From assembly GCF_022698145.1 (NCBI RefSeq), contig NZ_JALDAX010000019.1:1-64000 (forward strand): a DNA stretch of 64,000 bases, given 5' to 3'. The stretch is from Streptomyces spinosisporus (GTDB taxonomy: Bacteria > Actinomycetota > Actinomycetes > Streptomycetales > Streptomycetaceae). The position numbers and the translations under genes were made by a program. Numbering within the stretch: position 1 is the stretch's first letter; the number at the start of each line of letters is the position of its first letter. Below are positions 25,024 to 33,311 of the stretch, piece by piece. The notes below the pieces were generated by a model that did not search any database, was not told where the DNA came from, and worked only from the letters and a program-made list of their open reading frames with translations.

Positions 25024-25084
25024 CCTCCGCTACGCCGCCACGTCCGTTTCACGGCGTTCGGCCGCAAGTGTGGCGTAGCGGAGG
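25024..25084 (-). promoter_or_regulatory. 13-bp inverted repeat covering the small protein's ribosome binding site
   Basis: CCTCCGCTACGCC (25024-25036) and GGCGTAGCGGAGG (25072-25084) are perfect complements with 35 bp between. In minus-strand RNA the second arm carries the GGAGG of the 64-aa gene. This could be a translational switch or a long-loop terminator after the GDPD-like gene. The rest of the gap up to 25169 holds short GGGCCC-rich repeats. Confidence 0.5.
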
Positions 25085-25169
25085 GTTCGTCCGGGCGGCT
25101 GACCTGTCCTCCGAACGTGTGGTGTCTCGCCCCTCCTCAGGCCCTCCGCGGGCCCTCCTCGGGCCCTTC

Positions 25170-26033
25170 TCAGGCAGCCCGGTGGGCGTCCAGGAAGGCT
25201 TCGAGCCCTGCCAGGTCGTCGGTGTTGACGTAGTCGACGTCGGCCGCGAGCAGCTCGCTCCACAGGGCGTCGCGCGCCGGTCCCGCCAGGTCGGGCGTGT
25301 TCCAGAAGCGCACCTTCTGTCCGCGCCCGTGCGCCTGGCCGATGATGTCGCGCAGCTTCTGCCGCTCGGCGTCCGGGAACGCTCCCTCGCCGAGCCAGGT
25401 GAAGTTGAGCTGCCAGTTGTCGCTGATCAGCGGGACGAAGGAGGCGGGCGCCGCGGTGCCGAGGTCGGTGAGCCGGCCGTCGTAGAAGGCGCGCCGTACG
25501 GTCTGGGCCTCCATCGGCGTACGTGCGGCGCGGTCGCCGGAGATCACGTTGGTGATGGCGCCGGGGTACACGCGGCCGTGCGCGTACGTGGTGAACAGGT
25601 GCCGGTAGCGCCGCAGATGGCGGTCGAGTTCGAGGTAGGTCGACGAGCCCTCGGTCTTGATGTCGATGAGCAGCTGCAGCGGCCTGCGGTCGCCCCGGTA
25701 CACGGAGCCGTGGTTGGCCCTGACGATCCTGGCCAGCGGGTCGAGGTAGAGGGACTCCAGGGTGCGCGTGGGGTCCAGGTCGTCCGCGGTGTGGCCGATC
25801 AGGAGCTGGTCGCCGACGAGGAAGATGTCGGCCTCGACGCTGCCGAACCGGTGGTCGAGGGCGTCGAAGAGGGGACGGGGGTGCTCGTAGTCGTTGTGGG
25901 CGTGGGCCCGCCACAGCGGGCGGGGGCGGTGCTTGCCGGCTTCGGCGAAGGCGCTGCCGGCGGGCGGGGCGAGCACGGCCGCGAGCGTGGCACCGAACGC
26001 GGTCAGCGCTCTGCGGCGGGTGATGAGGGCCAT
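25170..26033 (-). CDS. Secreted PI-PLC/GDPD-fold phosphodiesterase-like protein
   Basis: A 287-residue exported protein with a Tat-like signal (ITRRRALTAFG, cut near AFA). The mature part begins WRAHAHNDYEHPRPLFDAL, then GSVEADIFL and LLIDIKTEG, the His-Asn, Glu-x-Asp and Asp/Glu pattern of the glycerophosphodiester phosphodiesterase / PI-specific phospholipase C barrel. The ATG at 26033 follows GGGAGG, and is chosen over one 11 codons upstream because the signal peptide starts there. Substrate is unknown. Confidence 0.8.
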   Translation of the reverse strand: MALITRRRALTAFGATLAAVLAPPAGSAFAEAGKHRPRPLWRAHAHNDYEHPRPLFDALDHRFGSVEADIFLVGDQLLIGHTADDLDPTRTLESLYLDPLARIVRANHGSVYRGDRRPLQLLIDIKTEGSSTYLELDRHLRRYRHLFTTYAHGRVYPGAITNVISGDRAARTPMEAQTVRRAFYDGRLTDLGTAAPASFVPLISDNWQLNFTWLGEGAFPDAERQKLRDIIGQAHGRGQKVRFWNTPDLAGPARDALWSELLAADVDYVNTDDLAGLEAFLDAHRAA

Positions 26034-26163
26034 GTTCTGCCTCCCTGTGGGGCGGGTCTGAACCACAGGGAGTATGGGGCGTATTGGTCCTCGATGAACC
26101 TGTACATGCCAGGAGTTGGCCGGACTGCCGCCCCTTGTTCACTCCTTCCGCCCAGCCGCACGG

Positions 26164-26191
26164 AAAAGCCCGCCCCAGGTGGGGCGGGCTT
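26164..26191 (-). terminator. Rho-independent terminator of the acyl-CoA dehydrogenase operon
   Basis: AAGCCCGCCCC and GGGGCGGGCTT form a perfect 11-bp stem around a 4-base loop. On the minus strand it is followed by TTTT. It lies 14 bp past the stop of the last operon gene. Confidence 0.85.
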
Positions 26192-26204
26192 CACCGAGTG
26201 GGCG

Positions 26205-27278
26205 TCAGGGAGCTTGCAGACCGACGAGTTCGGCCACGGCACAGCGGTGGGCGCCGGCCGTGCCGTAGGCGATCGAGTCGGCCTTGGCCCGCTTGAGGTA
26301 GAGGTGGATCGGGTGCTCCCACGTCATGCCGATGCCGGCGTGCAGTTGGAGCGCCTCCTCGGCGGCGTGCAGGGCGACCGGCGCCGCATACGACTGCGCG
26401 ACGGCGACCGCGACATCGACGTCCTCGCCAGTGGCGAGCGCGTCGGCCGCATTGCGGGCCGCCGCGCGGAGGTTGACGGTCTCCAGCCACAGCTGCGCGA
26501 GCCGGTGCTTGAGCGCCTGGAAGCCGCCGACCGGACGGTTGAACTGCTTGCGCTCCTTGAGATAGCGCACCGTCTCGGTCAACGCCCATTCGGCGAGCCC
26601 GAACTGCTCGGAGGCGAGCAGTCCCGCGCCGGAGCGCAGGGCGCGCCGCACGGCAGGTTCCGCGTCACCCAGCCTGCGCGCCCGTGCCCCGTTCAGGGTG
26701 ACGGTCGCGAGCGGCCGGGTCGCATCCAGGGACACCTGCGGGGTGAGGGCGGCGTCGGACGCGTCGACCGCGTACAGCCCGCCGTCCTCGGCCGGCACCA
26801 GCAGGACGTCCGCGGCCACCGCGTCCGCGATCCCGGTCAACTCGCCGTGCAGGGTGCCGCTCTCCAGTCGTACGGCGGGAAAGGCGGTGCCGGGGGCGCG
26901 GTGCAGCCCGACCGCGAGGACGCCGATGGCCCGCCCGGAGGCCAGCTGTCCGAGCAGTTCCTCGTCTCCGCACTCCAGCAGGGCCTCGGTGGCGACGACG
27001 GCGCTGGAGAGGTAGGGCACGGGGGCGACCGAGCGCCCCAACTCCTCCAGGACGACGGCGACTTCGCGGTGGGTGGCGCCCTGGCCGCCCTGTGCCTCGG
27101 GCACCAGCAGACCGGCCAGGCCCATGCCGTCGGCGAGCGCCTTCCAGGCGGCGAGGTCGTGCGGGGCGTCGGACTCGGTGCGGGCGATGACGCCGGGGGC
27201 GTCGCAGTGGTCGGCGAGCAGGTCCCGTACGGCGGCCCGCAGCGCCTCTTCCTCTTCCGAGTAGAGAAGGTCGGTCAT
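26205..27278 (-). CDS. Acyl-CoA dehydrogenase, probably the non-catalytic partner subunit
   Basis: A 357-residue acyl-CoA dehydrogenase-fold protein (SEEEEALRAAVRDLL at the start, QFGLAEWALTETVRYLKERKQFNRPVG before the C-terminal bundle). Where typical enzymes carry the catalytic Glu in a YEGTSEIQ-like motif, this one reads YGTAGAHRC. This resembles one half of the heteromeric (alpha2beta2) actinobacterial FadE enzymes, in which only one subunit supplies the base. Its ATG at 27278 overlaps the stop of the next ACAD gene (ATGA), supporting a 1:1 complex. Substrate unknown. Confidence 0.85.
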   Translation of the reverse strand: MTDLLYSEEEEALRAAVRDLLADHCDAPGVIARTESDAPHDLAAWKALADGMGLAGLLVPEAQGGQGATHREVAVVLEELGRSVAPVPYLSSAVVATEALLECGDEELLGQLASGRAIGVLAVGLHRAPGTAFPAVRLESGTLHGELTGIADAVAADVLLVPAEDGGLYAVDASDAALTPQVSLDATRPLATVTLNGARARRLGDAEPAVRRALRSGAGLLASEQFGLAEWALTETVRYLKERKQFNRPVGGFQALKHRLAQLWLETVNLRAAARNAADALATGEDVDVAVAVAQSYAAPVALHAAEEALQLHAGIGMTWEHPIHLYLKRAKADSIAYGTAGAHRCAVAELVGLQAP

Positions 27279-28456
27279 CGGGCGAGGTCCTTCCAGGCGA
27301 CGTCCTTGTCGGTGCGCGGTTCGGCCGGGAGGCCGAGGACGCGCTCGGCGACGATGTTCAGCAGGATCTCGCTGGTCCCGCCCTCGATGCTGTTGCCCTT
27401 GGCGCGCAGATAGCGGTAGCCGGCCTCGCGGCCGGTGAAGTCCACGAGCTCGGGGCGGCGCAGGGTCCAGTCGTCGTACAACAGGCCCTCCTCGCCGAGG
27501 AGTTCGACCTCCAGGCCGCTGATCTCCTGGTTGAGGCGGGCGAAGGCGAGCTTCATGCCGGCGCCTTCCGGGCCGGGCTGTCCGGCCACCAGCTGCTGGC
27601 GCAGGCGTTCGCCGGTCAGGCGGGCGACCTCGGCCTCGACCCACAGCTTCAGCAGCCGCTGGTGCAGATCGTGGGTGCGCAGTTCGGGGCGCTCGCGCCA
27701 GGCCTTGGCGACCGGGCCGATCATGCCGCCCTCGCGGGGCAGCCGCATGCCGCCGATGGCGACGCGCTCGTTGTTCAGGGTGGTCTGGGCGACCCGCCAG
27801 CCGTCGCCGACCGCGCCGAGGCGACGCGAGTCGGGGATGCGGACGTCGGTGAGGAAGACCTCGTTGAACTCGGCCTCGCCGGTGATCTGGCGCAGCGGCC
27901 GGACCTCGACACCGGGGTCGGTCATGTCGCAGATGAAGTACGTGATGCCCGCGTGCTTGGGGACGTCCGGGTCGGTGCGGGCGATGAGGATGGCCCAGCG
28001 GGCGTTGTGCGCACCGGAGGTCCACACCTTCTGTCCGTTGACGATCCAGTCGTCCCCGTCACGTACCGCCCGGGTGCCGAGCGCCGCGAGGTCGGAGCCG
28101 GCGCCGGGCTCGCTGAACAGCTGGCACCACACCTCCTCGCCGATCCACAGGGGGCGCAGATAGCGCTGCTTCTGCTCCTCGGTGCCGTACTTGAGGATGG
28201 TGGGGGCGGCCATACCGAGGCCGATGCCGTTGCGGCGCGGGGCGTTGTCGGGGGCGCCCGCGGCCTCCAACTCGGCGTCCACGACGGCCTGGAGGGCGCG
28301 CGGGGCACCGAGTCCGCCGAGGCCCTCCGGGTAGTGCACCCAGGCGAGCCCGGTGTCGAAGCGGGCCTTGAGGAAGTCCAGGCGGTCGGTCGTGGCCGGC
28401 GGATGCGCCGCCAGCAACTCGGCCGTACGGCGCTGGAGTTCGGCTGCGTCGGTCAT
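27275..28456 (-). CDS. Acyl-CoA dehydrogenase, probable catalytic partner subunit
   Basis: A 393-residue FAD-dependent dehydrogenase of the FadE type. Flavin and substrate motifs are present (WCQLFSEPGAGSDLAALGT, VNGQKVWTSGAHNARW) and the C-terminus keeps IEGGTSEILLNIVAERVLGL, with the acidic residue missing in its neighbour. Likely removes two hydrogens from an acyl-CoA, perhaps bulky or steroid-like as for other heteromeric FadE pairs. It overlaps both neighbours by ATGA junctions. Confidence 0.88.
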   Translation of the reverse strand: MTDAAELQRRTAELLAAHPPATTDRLDFLKARFDTGLAWVHYPEGLGGLGAPRALQAVVDAELEAAGAPDNAPRRNGIGLGMAAPTILKYGTEEQKQRYLRPLWIGEEVWCQLFSEPGAGSDLAALGTRAVRDGDDWIVNGQKVWTSGAHNARWAILIARTDPDVPKHAGITYFICDMTDPGVEVRPLRQITGEAEFNEVFLTDVRIPDSRRLGAVGDGWRVAQTTLNNERVAIGGMRLPREGGMIGPVAKAWRERPELRTHDLHQRLLKLWVEAEVARLTGERLRQQLVAGQPGPEGAGMKLAFARLNQEISGLEVELLGEEGLLYDDWTLRRPELVDFTGREAGYRYLRAKGNSIEGGTSEILLNIVAERVLGLPAEPRTDKDVAWKDLAR

Positions 28457-29430
28457 GCCGCGGCTCCGTTCGCGAGGGACGGTACGACGGCCACCCGGCC
28501 GGTGGTCACCCCGTCGCCGACGCGCTGCACGGCGGCCGCGGCACCGTCCAACGCCACGCGCTCGCTGACCAGCGGCTTGATCGCGCCGCGCGCGGCGAGT
28601 TCGGTGAGCTGCTCGTGGCAGTGCTGGATCAGCTTCGGGTTCTTGGTGCCGTACAGGCCCCAGTGCAGGCCGAGGATCGCGTAGTTCTTCACCAGGGCGT
28701 GGTTGAGCCCCGGGCTGGGGATCGTGCCGGACGCGAAGCCGACGACGACGATGCGGCCCTCGAAGGCGACGACCTTGGTGGACTGGGTGTAGGCCTCGCC
28801 GCCGACGGGGTCGTAGATGACGTCGGCGCCCCGTCCGCCCGTCGCCTCCTTCACGGCGGCGATGACGTCCTGGCTCTTGCGGTCGATCACGACGTCGCAG
28901 CCCAGGTCGCGGGCGACGGCGGCCTTGTCGGCGCCGCCGACGACGCCGATGACCGTGGCCCCGGCCGCCTTGCCGAGTTGCACGGCCGCGCTGCCGACCC
29001 CTCCCGCGGCAGCGTGCACGAGCAGCGTCTCACCGGCTTCGAGGTGAGCACGGCGGTGCAGTCCGAACCAGCCCGTCTGGTAGCCGATGTGCAGGGCGGC
29101 GGCCTCGGCGTCGTCCAGCGAGTCGGGTGCGGGCAGCAGGGCGGCGGCGTCCGCGAGGGCGTACTCGGCGAAACCGCCGTGCGGCAGCGCGGGGTTGGCG
29201 AGCACCCGGCGGCCGTCCTCGGTCTCGCCGCAGATCTCCACGCCGGGCGTGAACGGCAGCGGCGGGCGCACCTGATACTGGCCCCGACACATCAGCACGT
29301 CCGGGAAGTTGATGTTGGCGGCACGCACCTTCAGCAGCACCTGGCCGTCGCCGGGGGTGGGCCGCTCCACCTCCTCGAGCCGCATCACCTCGCTCGGCTC
29401 GCCGTTCTCGTGCACTTGCCATGCCTGCAT
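28453..29430 (-). CDS. Zinc-free NADPH:quinone oxidoreductase (MDR family)
   Basis: A 325-residue medium-chain dehydrogenase/reductase lacking zinc ligands. ANINFPDVLMCRGQYQ is near the start, with the cofactor motif HAAAGGVGSAAVQLGK (about 139-154) and later GRIVVVGFASG. Members reduce quinones or enoyl-thioesters. As first gene of a three-gene operon with two acyl-CoA dehydrogenases it may reduce an unsaturated acyl intermediate. The ATG at 29430 has GGAGG eight bases upstream. Confidence 0.86.
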   Translation of the reverse strand: MQAWQVHENGEPSEVMRLEEVERPTPGDGQVLLKVRAANINFPDVLMCRGQYQVRPPLPFTPGVEICGETEDGRRVLANPALPHGGFAEYALADAAALLPAPDSLDDAEAAALHIGYQTGWFGLHRRAHLEAGETLLVHAAAGGVGSAAVQLGKAAGATVIGVVGGADKAAVARDLGCDVVIDRKSQDVIAAVKEATGGRGADVIYDPVGGEAYTQSTKVVAFEGRIVVVGFASGTIPSPGLNHALVKNYAILGLHWGLYGTKNPKLIQHCHEQLTELAARGAIKPLVSERVALDGAAAAVQRVGDGVTTGRVAVVPSLANGAAA

Positions 29431-29479
29431 GCGGTGCCTCCACGGGACTGCGGTGTCTGACCGGGGTCAACCGCATACT

Positions 29480-29491
29480 AAGCGGTCGCTT
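29480..29491 (-). promoter_or_regulatory. Operator-like palindrome before the oxidoreductase/ACAD operon
   Basis: AAGCG-GT-CGCTT is a perfect inverted repeat. On the minus strand it runs directly into TTAGTAT, which could be a -10 element. AAGCG/CGCTT palindromes are typical TetR-family sites ahead of actinobacterial acyl-CoA genes. No TetR gene is adjacent. Confidence 0.5.
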
Positions 29492-29513
29492 GCCGCTCTG
29501 GGAACCGCCGACA

Positions 29514-30116
29514 TCAGTCGTCTTCGCCACGCCCCTGCTTCGGCCGCCTGGGCCGCGCCCGTACGTGCATCCGCTCGCCCTGCGGCCCGAACAGGCTCAG
29601 GAACTCCACCGGCCCCTCCCCCGTCGAGCCGAACCAGTGCGGCACCCGCGTGTCGAACTCCGCGGCCTCCCCCGCCGTGAGCACGACGTCATGCTCCCCC
29701 AGCACCAGCCGCAGCCGCCCGGACAGGACGTACAGCCACTCGTAGCCCTCGTGCACACGCGGCTCCGGGTCCAGCCTGCGCTGCGGTTCGAGCACCTTGA
29801 AGGCCTGCAGTCCGCCGGGCTGGCGGGTCAGCGGCCAGTGGGTGCGGCCGTAGCGCACGATCGGTTCGGAGCGCACCCGCGGGTCGCCCGCCGCCGGGGC
29901 GCCGACCAGCTCGTCCAGCGGCACCTGGTGGGCCCGCGCGATCGGCAGCAGCAGCTCCAGACTGGGCTTGCGCAGTCCGGACTCCAGCCGGGACAGCGTG
30001 CTCACCGAGATCCCGGTCGCCGCCGACAGCCCGGCGAGCGTCGCACCCCGCTCCTTGCGGATCCGGCGCAGCCGGGGCCCGACCTCGGCCAGGACCTCTT
30101 CGGTGTCGTCAGTCAT
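29514..30116 (-). CDS. XRE-family regulator with C-terminal cupin domain
   Basis: A 200-residue regulator: helix-turn-helix at about residues 13-67 (LRRIRKERGATLAGLSAATG, VSTLSRLESGLRKPS) and a cupin sensor domain at about 110-185 (HEGYEWLYVLSGRLRLVLGEHD). Such proteins usually sense a small metabolite and repress a neighbouring gene. It is divergent from the CxxC flavoprotein gene, with a palindrome in between. The ATG at 30116 is the only start matching the family N-terminus. Confidence 0.9.
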   Translation of the reverse strand: MTDDTEEVLAEVGPRLRRIRKERGATLAGLSAATGISVSTLSRLESGLRKPSLELLLPIARAHQVPLDELVGAPAAGDPRVRSEPIVRYGRTHWPLTRQPGGLQAFKVLEPQRRLDPEPRVHEGYEWLYVLSGRLRLVLGEHDVVLTAGEAAEFDTRVPHWFGSTGEGPVEFLSLFGPQGERMHVRARPRRPKQGRGEDD

Positions 30117-30135
30117 GTGCTCATTGCAGTTTCGG

Positions 30136-30147
30136 CAAACGCGTTTG
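30136..30147. promoter_or_regulatory. 12-bp palindrome between the XRE regulator and the flavoprotein
   Basis: CAAACGCGTTTG is a perfect palindrome; an overlapping TTTCGGCAAA word extends it. It lies 19 bp upstream of the regulator start and 48 bp upstream of the flavoprotein start, where one site could control both. Confidence 0.55.
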
Positions 30148-30195
30148 TCAATGCGGCAGCGATGGCGCGACTGTCGTACAAGGAGGTGGTCACCC

Positions 30196-31170
30196 ATGAC
30201 GTCACCCATGACGGAGACCGAGAAGTACGAAGTGATCGTCGTCGGCGCAGGCGCGGCAGGGCTCTCCGCCGCACTGGTCCTCGGCCGGGCCCGGCGCCGC
30301 ACCCTGGTCGTCGACGCGGGCGAGCCGCGCAACGCGCCCGCCGCCCATATGCAGGGCTATCTCTCCCGCGACGGCATGCCGCCCGCGGAGTTCCTCGCGA
30401 TCGGCCGCGAGGAGATCGCACGCTACGGCGTCGAACTGGTGCGGGACCGGGCCGTGGACGCGAGCCGGGACGGGGAACACGGGGACTTCGCCGTGACCCT
30501 GGCCGGCGGCCGCACCGTCCGCTCCCGCGCGCTCGTGATCGCGACCGGCCTCAAGGACGAGCTGCCTGACGTGCCCGGCGTCGCCGAGCGCTTCGGCCGC
30601 GACGTGCTGCACTGCCCCTACTGCCACGGCTGGGAGGTGCGCGACCAGCCCTTCGGGGTGCTGGCCACGACGCCGATGAGCGTGCACCAGGCGCTGATGG
30701 TGTCGCAGTGGTCCAAGGACGTGACGTTCTTCTTGCACAAGGTCGCCGAGCAGGAGCTGTCGGACGACGATCTGCGCAGGCTCGCCGCGGCCGGGGTCAA
30801 GGTCGTGCCGGGCGAGGTGGCCGCCCTGGTGGTCGAGGACGACCGGCTGACCGGAGTGCGGCTCGCCGGGGGCGCCCCCTCCGGGGGAGGCTCCACGCAC
30901 GAGCGGTCGGTCCTGTTCGTCGCGCCGCGCCCCGTCCCGCAGAACGACCTGCTGGTGCGGCTGGGGGCCGAGCTGCAGGAGACGCCGTTCGGCGCCTACC
31001 CCGTGATCGACGAACGCGGTCTGACGACCGTGCCCGGACTGTGGGCCGCGGGCAACGCCTCCGGCTTCGCCGAGCAGGTCATCAACGCGGCCAGCCGCGG
31101 CTACCGCGCGGGCGCCGCCATCAACGGGGAGCTGCTGATGGCGGACCTCGACGCGAGGATCGGGGTGTAG
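30196..31170 (+). CDS. Thioredoxin-reductase-like FAD oxidoreductase
   Basis: A 324-residue two-domain flavoprotein. The FAD-binding motif VVGAGAAGLSAALVLGR is at about 14-30 and the redox-active C140-P-Y-C143 (CPYCHGWE) lies in the NADPH-domain position. The C-terminal TVPGLWAAGNAS also fits the family. The CPYCHG(W/Y)E form is shared with low-molecular-weight thioredoxin-reductase-like proteins and the dithiol oxidases of holomycin and gliotoxin. NADPH motifs look weak (residues 155-175), so it may be an oxidase. AGGAGGTGG precedes the ATG at 30196. Confidence 0.87.
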   Translation: MTSPMTETEKYEVIVVGAGAAGLSAALVLGRARRRTLVVDAGEPRNAPAAHMQGYLSRDGMPPAEFLAIGREEIARYGVELVRDRAVDASRDGEHGDFAVTLAGGRTVRSRALVIATGLKDELPDVPGVAERFGRDVLHCPYCHGWEVRDQPFGVLATTPMSVHQALMVSQWSKDVTFFLHKVAEQELSDDDLRRLAAAGVKVVPGEVAALVVEDDRLTGVRLAGGAPSGGGSTHERSVLFVAPRPVPQNDLLVRLGAELQETPFGAYPVIDERGLTTVPGLWAAGNASGFAEQVINAASRGYRAGAAINGELLMADLDARIGV

Positions 31171-31221
31171 AGCCGGCGCCGTGCAGGTGTGAAGCGCCCT
31201 CCTCCGTTGCAGGATTGCTGC

Positions 31222-32760
31222 ATGCTGCTCGCCCGCCTGGCTCAGGTGTCTCAGGAGGTCGCCGCCACCTCGGCGCGGTCCCGGAAGATCGCACTGCTCG
31301 CGGAGCTGTTCCGGGACGCCGAGGCCGACGACGTGCCGATCGTGATCCCGTATCTGGCGGGACGGCTGCCGCAGGGCAGGATCGGCGTCGGCTGGAAGGT
31401 GCTCGGCAGCCCGGTCCCGCCGGCCGCCGAGCCCACCCTCACCGTGCGCGAGGTGGACGCCCTGCTCACGGGCCTCAGCAAGGTCTCCGGCGCCGGATCA
31501 CAGGCCGAACGGGCCAGGCTGGTCGGGGAGTTGCTGGGCGCGGCCACCGAGGAGGAACAGCGGTTCCTGTTCGGGCTGCTCACCGGCGAGGTGCGGCAGG
31601 GCGCCCTGGACGCCGTCGCCGTGGAGGGCCTGGCCCAGGCGACGGAGGCGCCGCCCGCCGACGTGCGCCGGGCGGTGATGCTCGCGGGCTCCCTGCAGTC
31701 GGTGGCCGAGGCGCTGCTCGCCGAAGGACCGGCCGCCCTGGACCGCTTCCGCCTCACCGTCGGCCGCCCGGTCCTGCCGATGCTCGCGCACAGCGCCTCG
31801 TCGGTCGCCGAGGCGGTCGGCAAGCTCGGCACATGCGCGGTCGAGGAGAAGCTGGACGGCATCCGCGTCCAGGTCCACCGCGACGGCGACACCGTACGGA
31901 TCTACACCCGCACCCTCGACGACATCACCGACCGCCTGCCCGAACTCACCGCCGCCGCACTGGAGTTGAACGGGCAGCGGTTCATCCTCGACGGCGAGGT
32001 GATCTCCTTCGACGCGGACGGGCGGCCCCGGTCCTTCCAGGAGACGGCCGGGCGCGTCGGCTCCCGCGTGGACGTGGCGACCGCCGCCGAGACCGTCCCG
32101 GTCTCCCCCGTCTTCTTCGACGCCCTGTCCGTCGACGACCGCGACCTGCTCGACCTGCCCTTCACCGAGCGGCACGCCGAACTGGCCCGGCTGGTCCCCG
32201 AACCGATGCGGGTGCGCCGCACTTTGGTCTCCGGCCCGGACGACGTGGCCGAGGCGGAGCAGTTCCTCGCCGCCACGCTGGAGCGCGGCCACGAGGGCGT
32301 CGTCGTCAAGGGCCTGGACGCCGCCTACAGCGCGGGCCGGCGCGGCGCGTCCTGGCTGAAGGTCAAGCCCGTGCACACCCTCGACCTGGTGGTGCTGGCC
32401 GCCGAGTGGGGCCACGGCCGCCGCACCGGCAAGCTCTCCAACCTCCACCTCGGCGCCCGCAACCCCGACGGCTCCTTCACCATGCTCGGCAAGACCTTCA
32501 AGGGCATGACCGACGCGATGCTCACCTGGCAGACCGAACGCCTCCAGGAACTGGCCGTCGAGTCCAGCGGCTACGTCGTGACCGTACGCCCCGAACTCGT
32601 CGTCGAGATCGCCTACGACGGTCTGCAGCGGTCCACCCGCTACCCGGCCGGCGTCACCCTCCGCTTCGCCCGCGTCATCCGCTACCGCGAGGACAAGCGC
32701 CCCGAGGAGGCCGACACGGTCGAGACCCTGCTCGCCGCACACCCGGAGGTCCGCCCGTGA
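31222..32760 (+). CDS. ATP-dependent DNA ligase, LigB type
   Basis: A 512-residue ligase, close in length to mycobacterial LigB (about 507 by recall). An N-terminal DNA-binding domain is followed by the nucleotidyltransferase core: the adenylated lysine K210 in EEKLDGIRVQ, then LDGEVISF, FFDALSVDDRDL, EGVVVKGLDAAY and WLKVKP; an OB-fold closes the protein. Streptomyces replication uses a NAD-dependent LigA, so this enzyme is likely for repair. The ATG at 31222 follows AGGA; an upstream in-frame ATG at 31189 lacks a good ribosome binding site. It overlaps the Nudix gene by GTGA. Confidence 0.93.
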   Translation: MLLARLAQVSQEVAATSARSRKIALLAELFRDAEADDVPIVIPYLAGRLPQGRIGVGWKVLGSPVPPAAEPTLTVREVDALLTGLSKVSGAGSQAERARLVGELLGAATEEEQRFLFGLLTGEVRQGALDAVAVEGLAQATEAPPADVRRAVMLAGSLQSVAEALLAEGPAALDRFRLTVGRPVLPMLAHSASSVAEAVGKLGTCAVEEKLDGIRVQVHRDGDTVRIYTRTLDDITDRLPELTAAALELNGQRFILDGEVISFDADGRPRSFQETAGRVGSRVDVATAAETVPVSPVFFDALSVDDRDLLDLPFTERHAELARLVPEPMRVRRTLVSGPDDVAEAEQFLAATLERGHEGVVVKGLDAAYSAGRRGASWLKVKPVHTLDLVVLAAEWGHGRRTGKLSNLHLGARNPDGSFTMLGKTFKGMTDAMLTWQTERLQELAVESSGYVVTVRPELVVEIAYDGLQRSTRYPAGVTLRFARVIRYREDKRPEEADTVETLLAAHPEVRP

Positions 32761-33233
32761 GCGGCAAGCAGAGCGCGGGCCTGCTGCTGTACCGGCACAC
32801 CGGCCACGGCCTCGAAGTACTGCTCGGCCACATGGGCGGCCCCTTCTTCGCCCGGCGCGACGCCGGCGCCTGGACCGTGCCCAAGGGCGAGTACGAGAGC
32901 GCGCGGGAAACCGCCTGGGACGCGGCCCGGCGCGAGTTCCAGGAGGAGCTCGGACTGCCGCCGCCCGACGGCGAGGCGGTTCAGCTGGGCGAGGTCCGCC
33001 AGTCCGGCGGGAAGACGGTGACGGCCTGGGCGGTCCGGGCCGACCTGGACCCGGCGACCATCACCCCCGGCACCTTCACCATGGAGTGGCCGCCGCGCTC
33101 CGGGCGGACACAGGAGTTCCCCGAGCTGGACCGGGTGGCCTGGTTCGGGCTCGACGACGCCCGGGATGTGATCGTCAGGGCGCAGACCGCGTTTCTCGAC
33201 CGGCTCGCGGAGCACTCGGACAAAGCCCGGTAA
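32757..33233 (+). CDS. Nudix hydrolase coupled to the DNA ligase
   Basis: A 158-residue Nudix protein, GTG start inside the ligase stop (GTGA). The Nudix box can be read as GEYESARETAWDAARREF then QEELGL, matching GX5EX7REUXEEXGU. The family member most like this (LLGHMGGPFFARRDAGAWTVPKG) is the Ap4A/nucleotide pyrophosphatase-like group. Coupling to a ligase suggests clearing of oxidised or dinucleotide products of repair, which is inference. Confidence 0.9.
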   Translation: MSGKQSAGLLLYRHTGHGLEVLLGHMGGPFFARRDAGAWTVPKGEYESARETAWDAARREFQEELGLPPPDGEAVQLGEVRQSGGKTVTAWAVRADLDPATITPGTFTMEWPPRSGRTQEFPELDRVAWFGLDDARDVIVRAQTAFLDRLAEHSDKAR

Positions 33234-33311
33234 CCCCACGGCCGCCCACGCGTTGCGGTCCACGGCAGCGCGCGGGAAGGTCGAACCAAGCCCGCCCCCA
33301 GGAGGTCAGCC

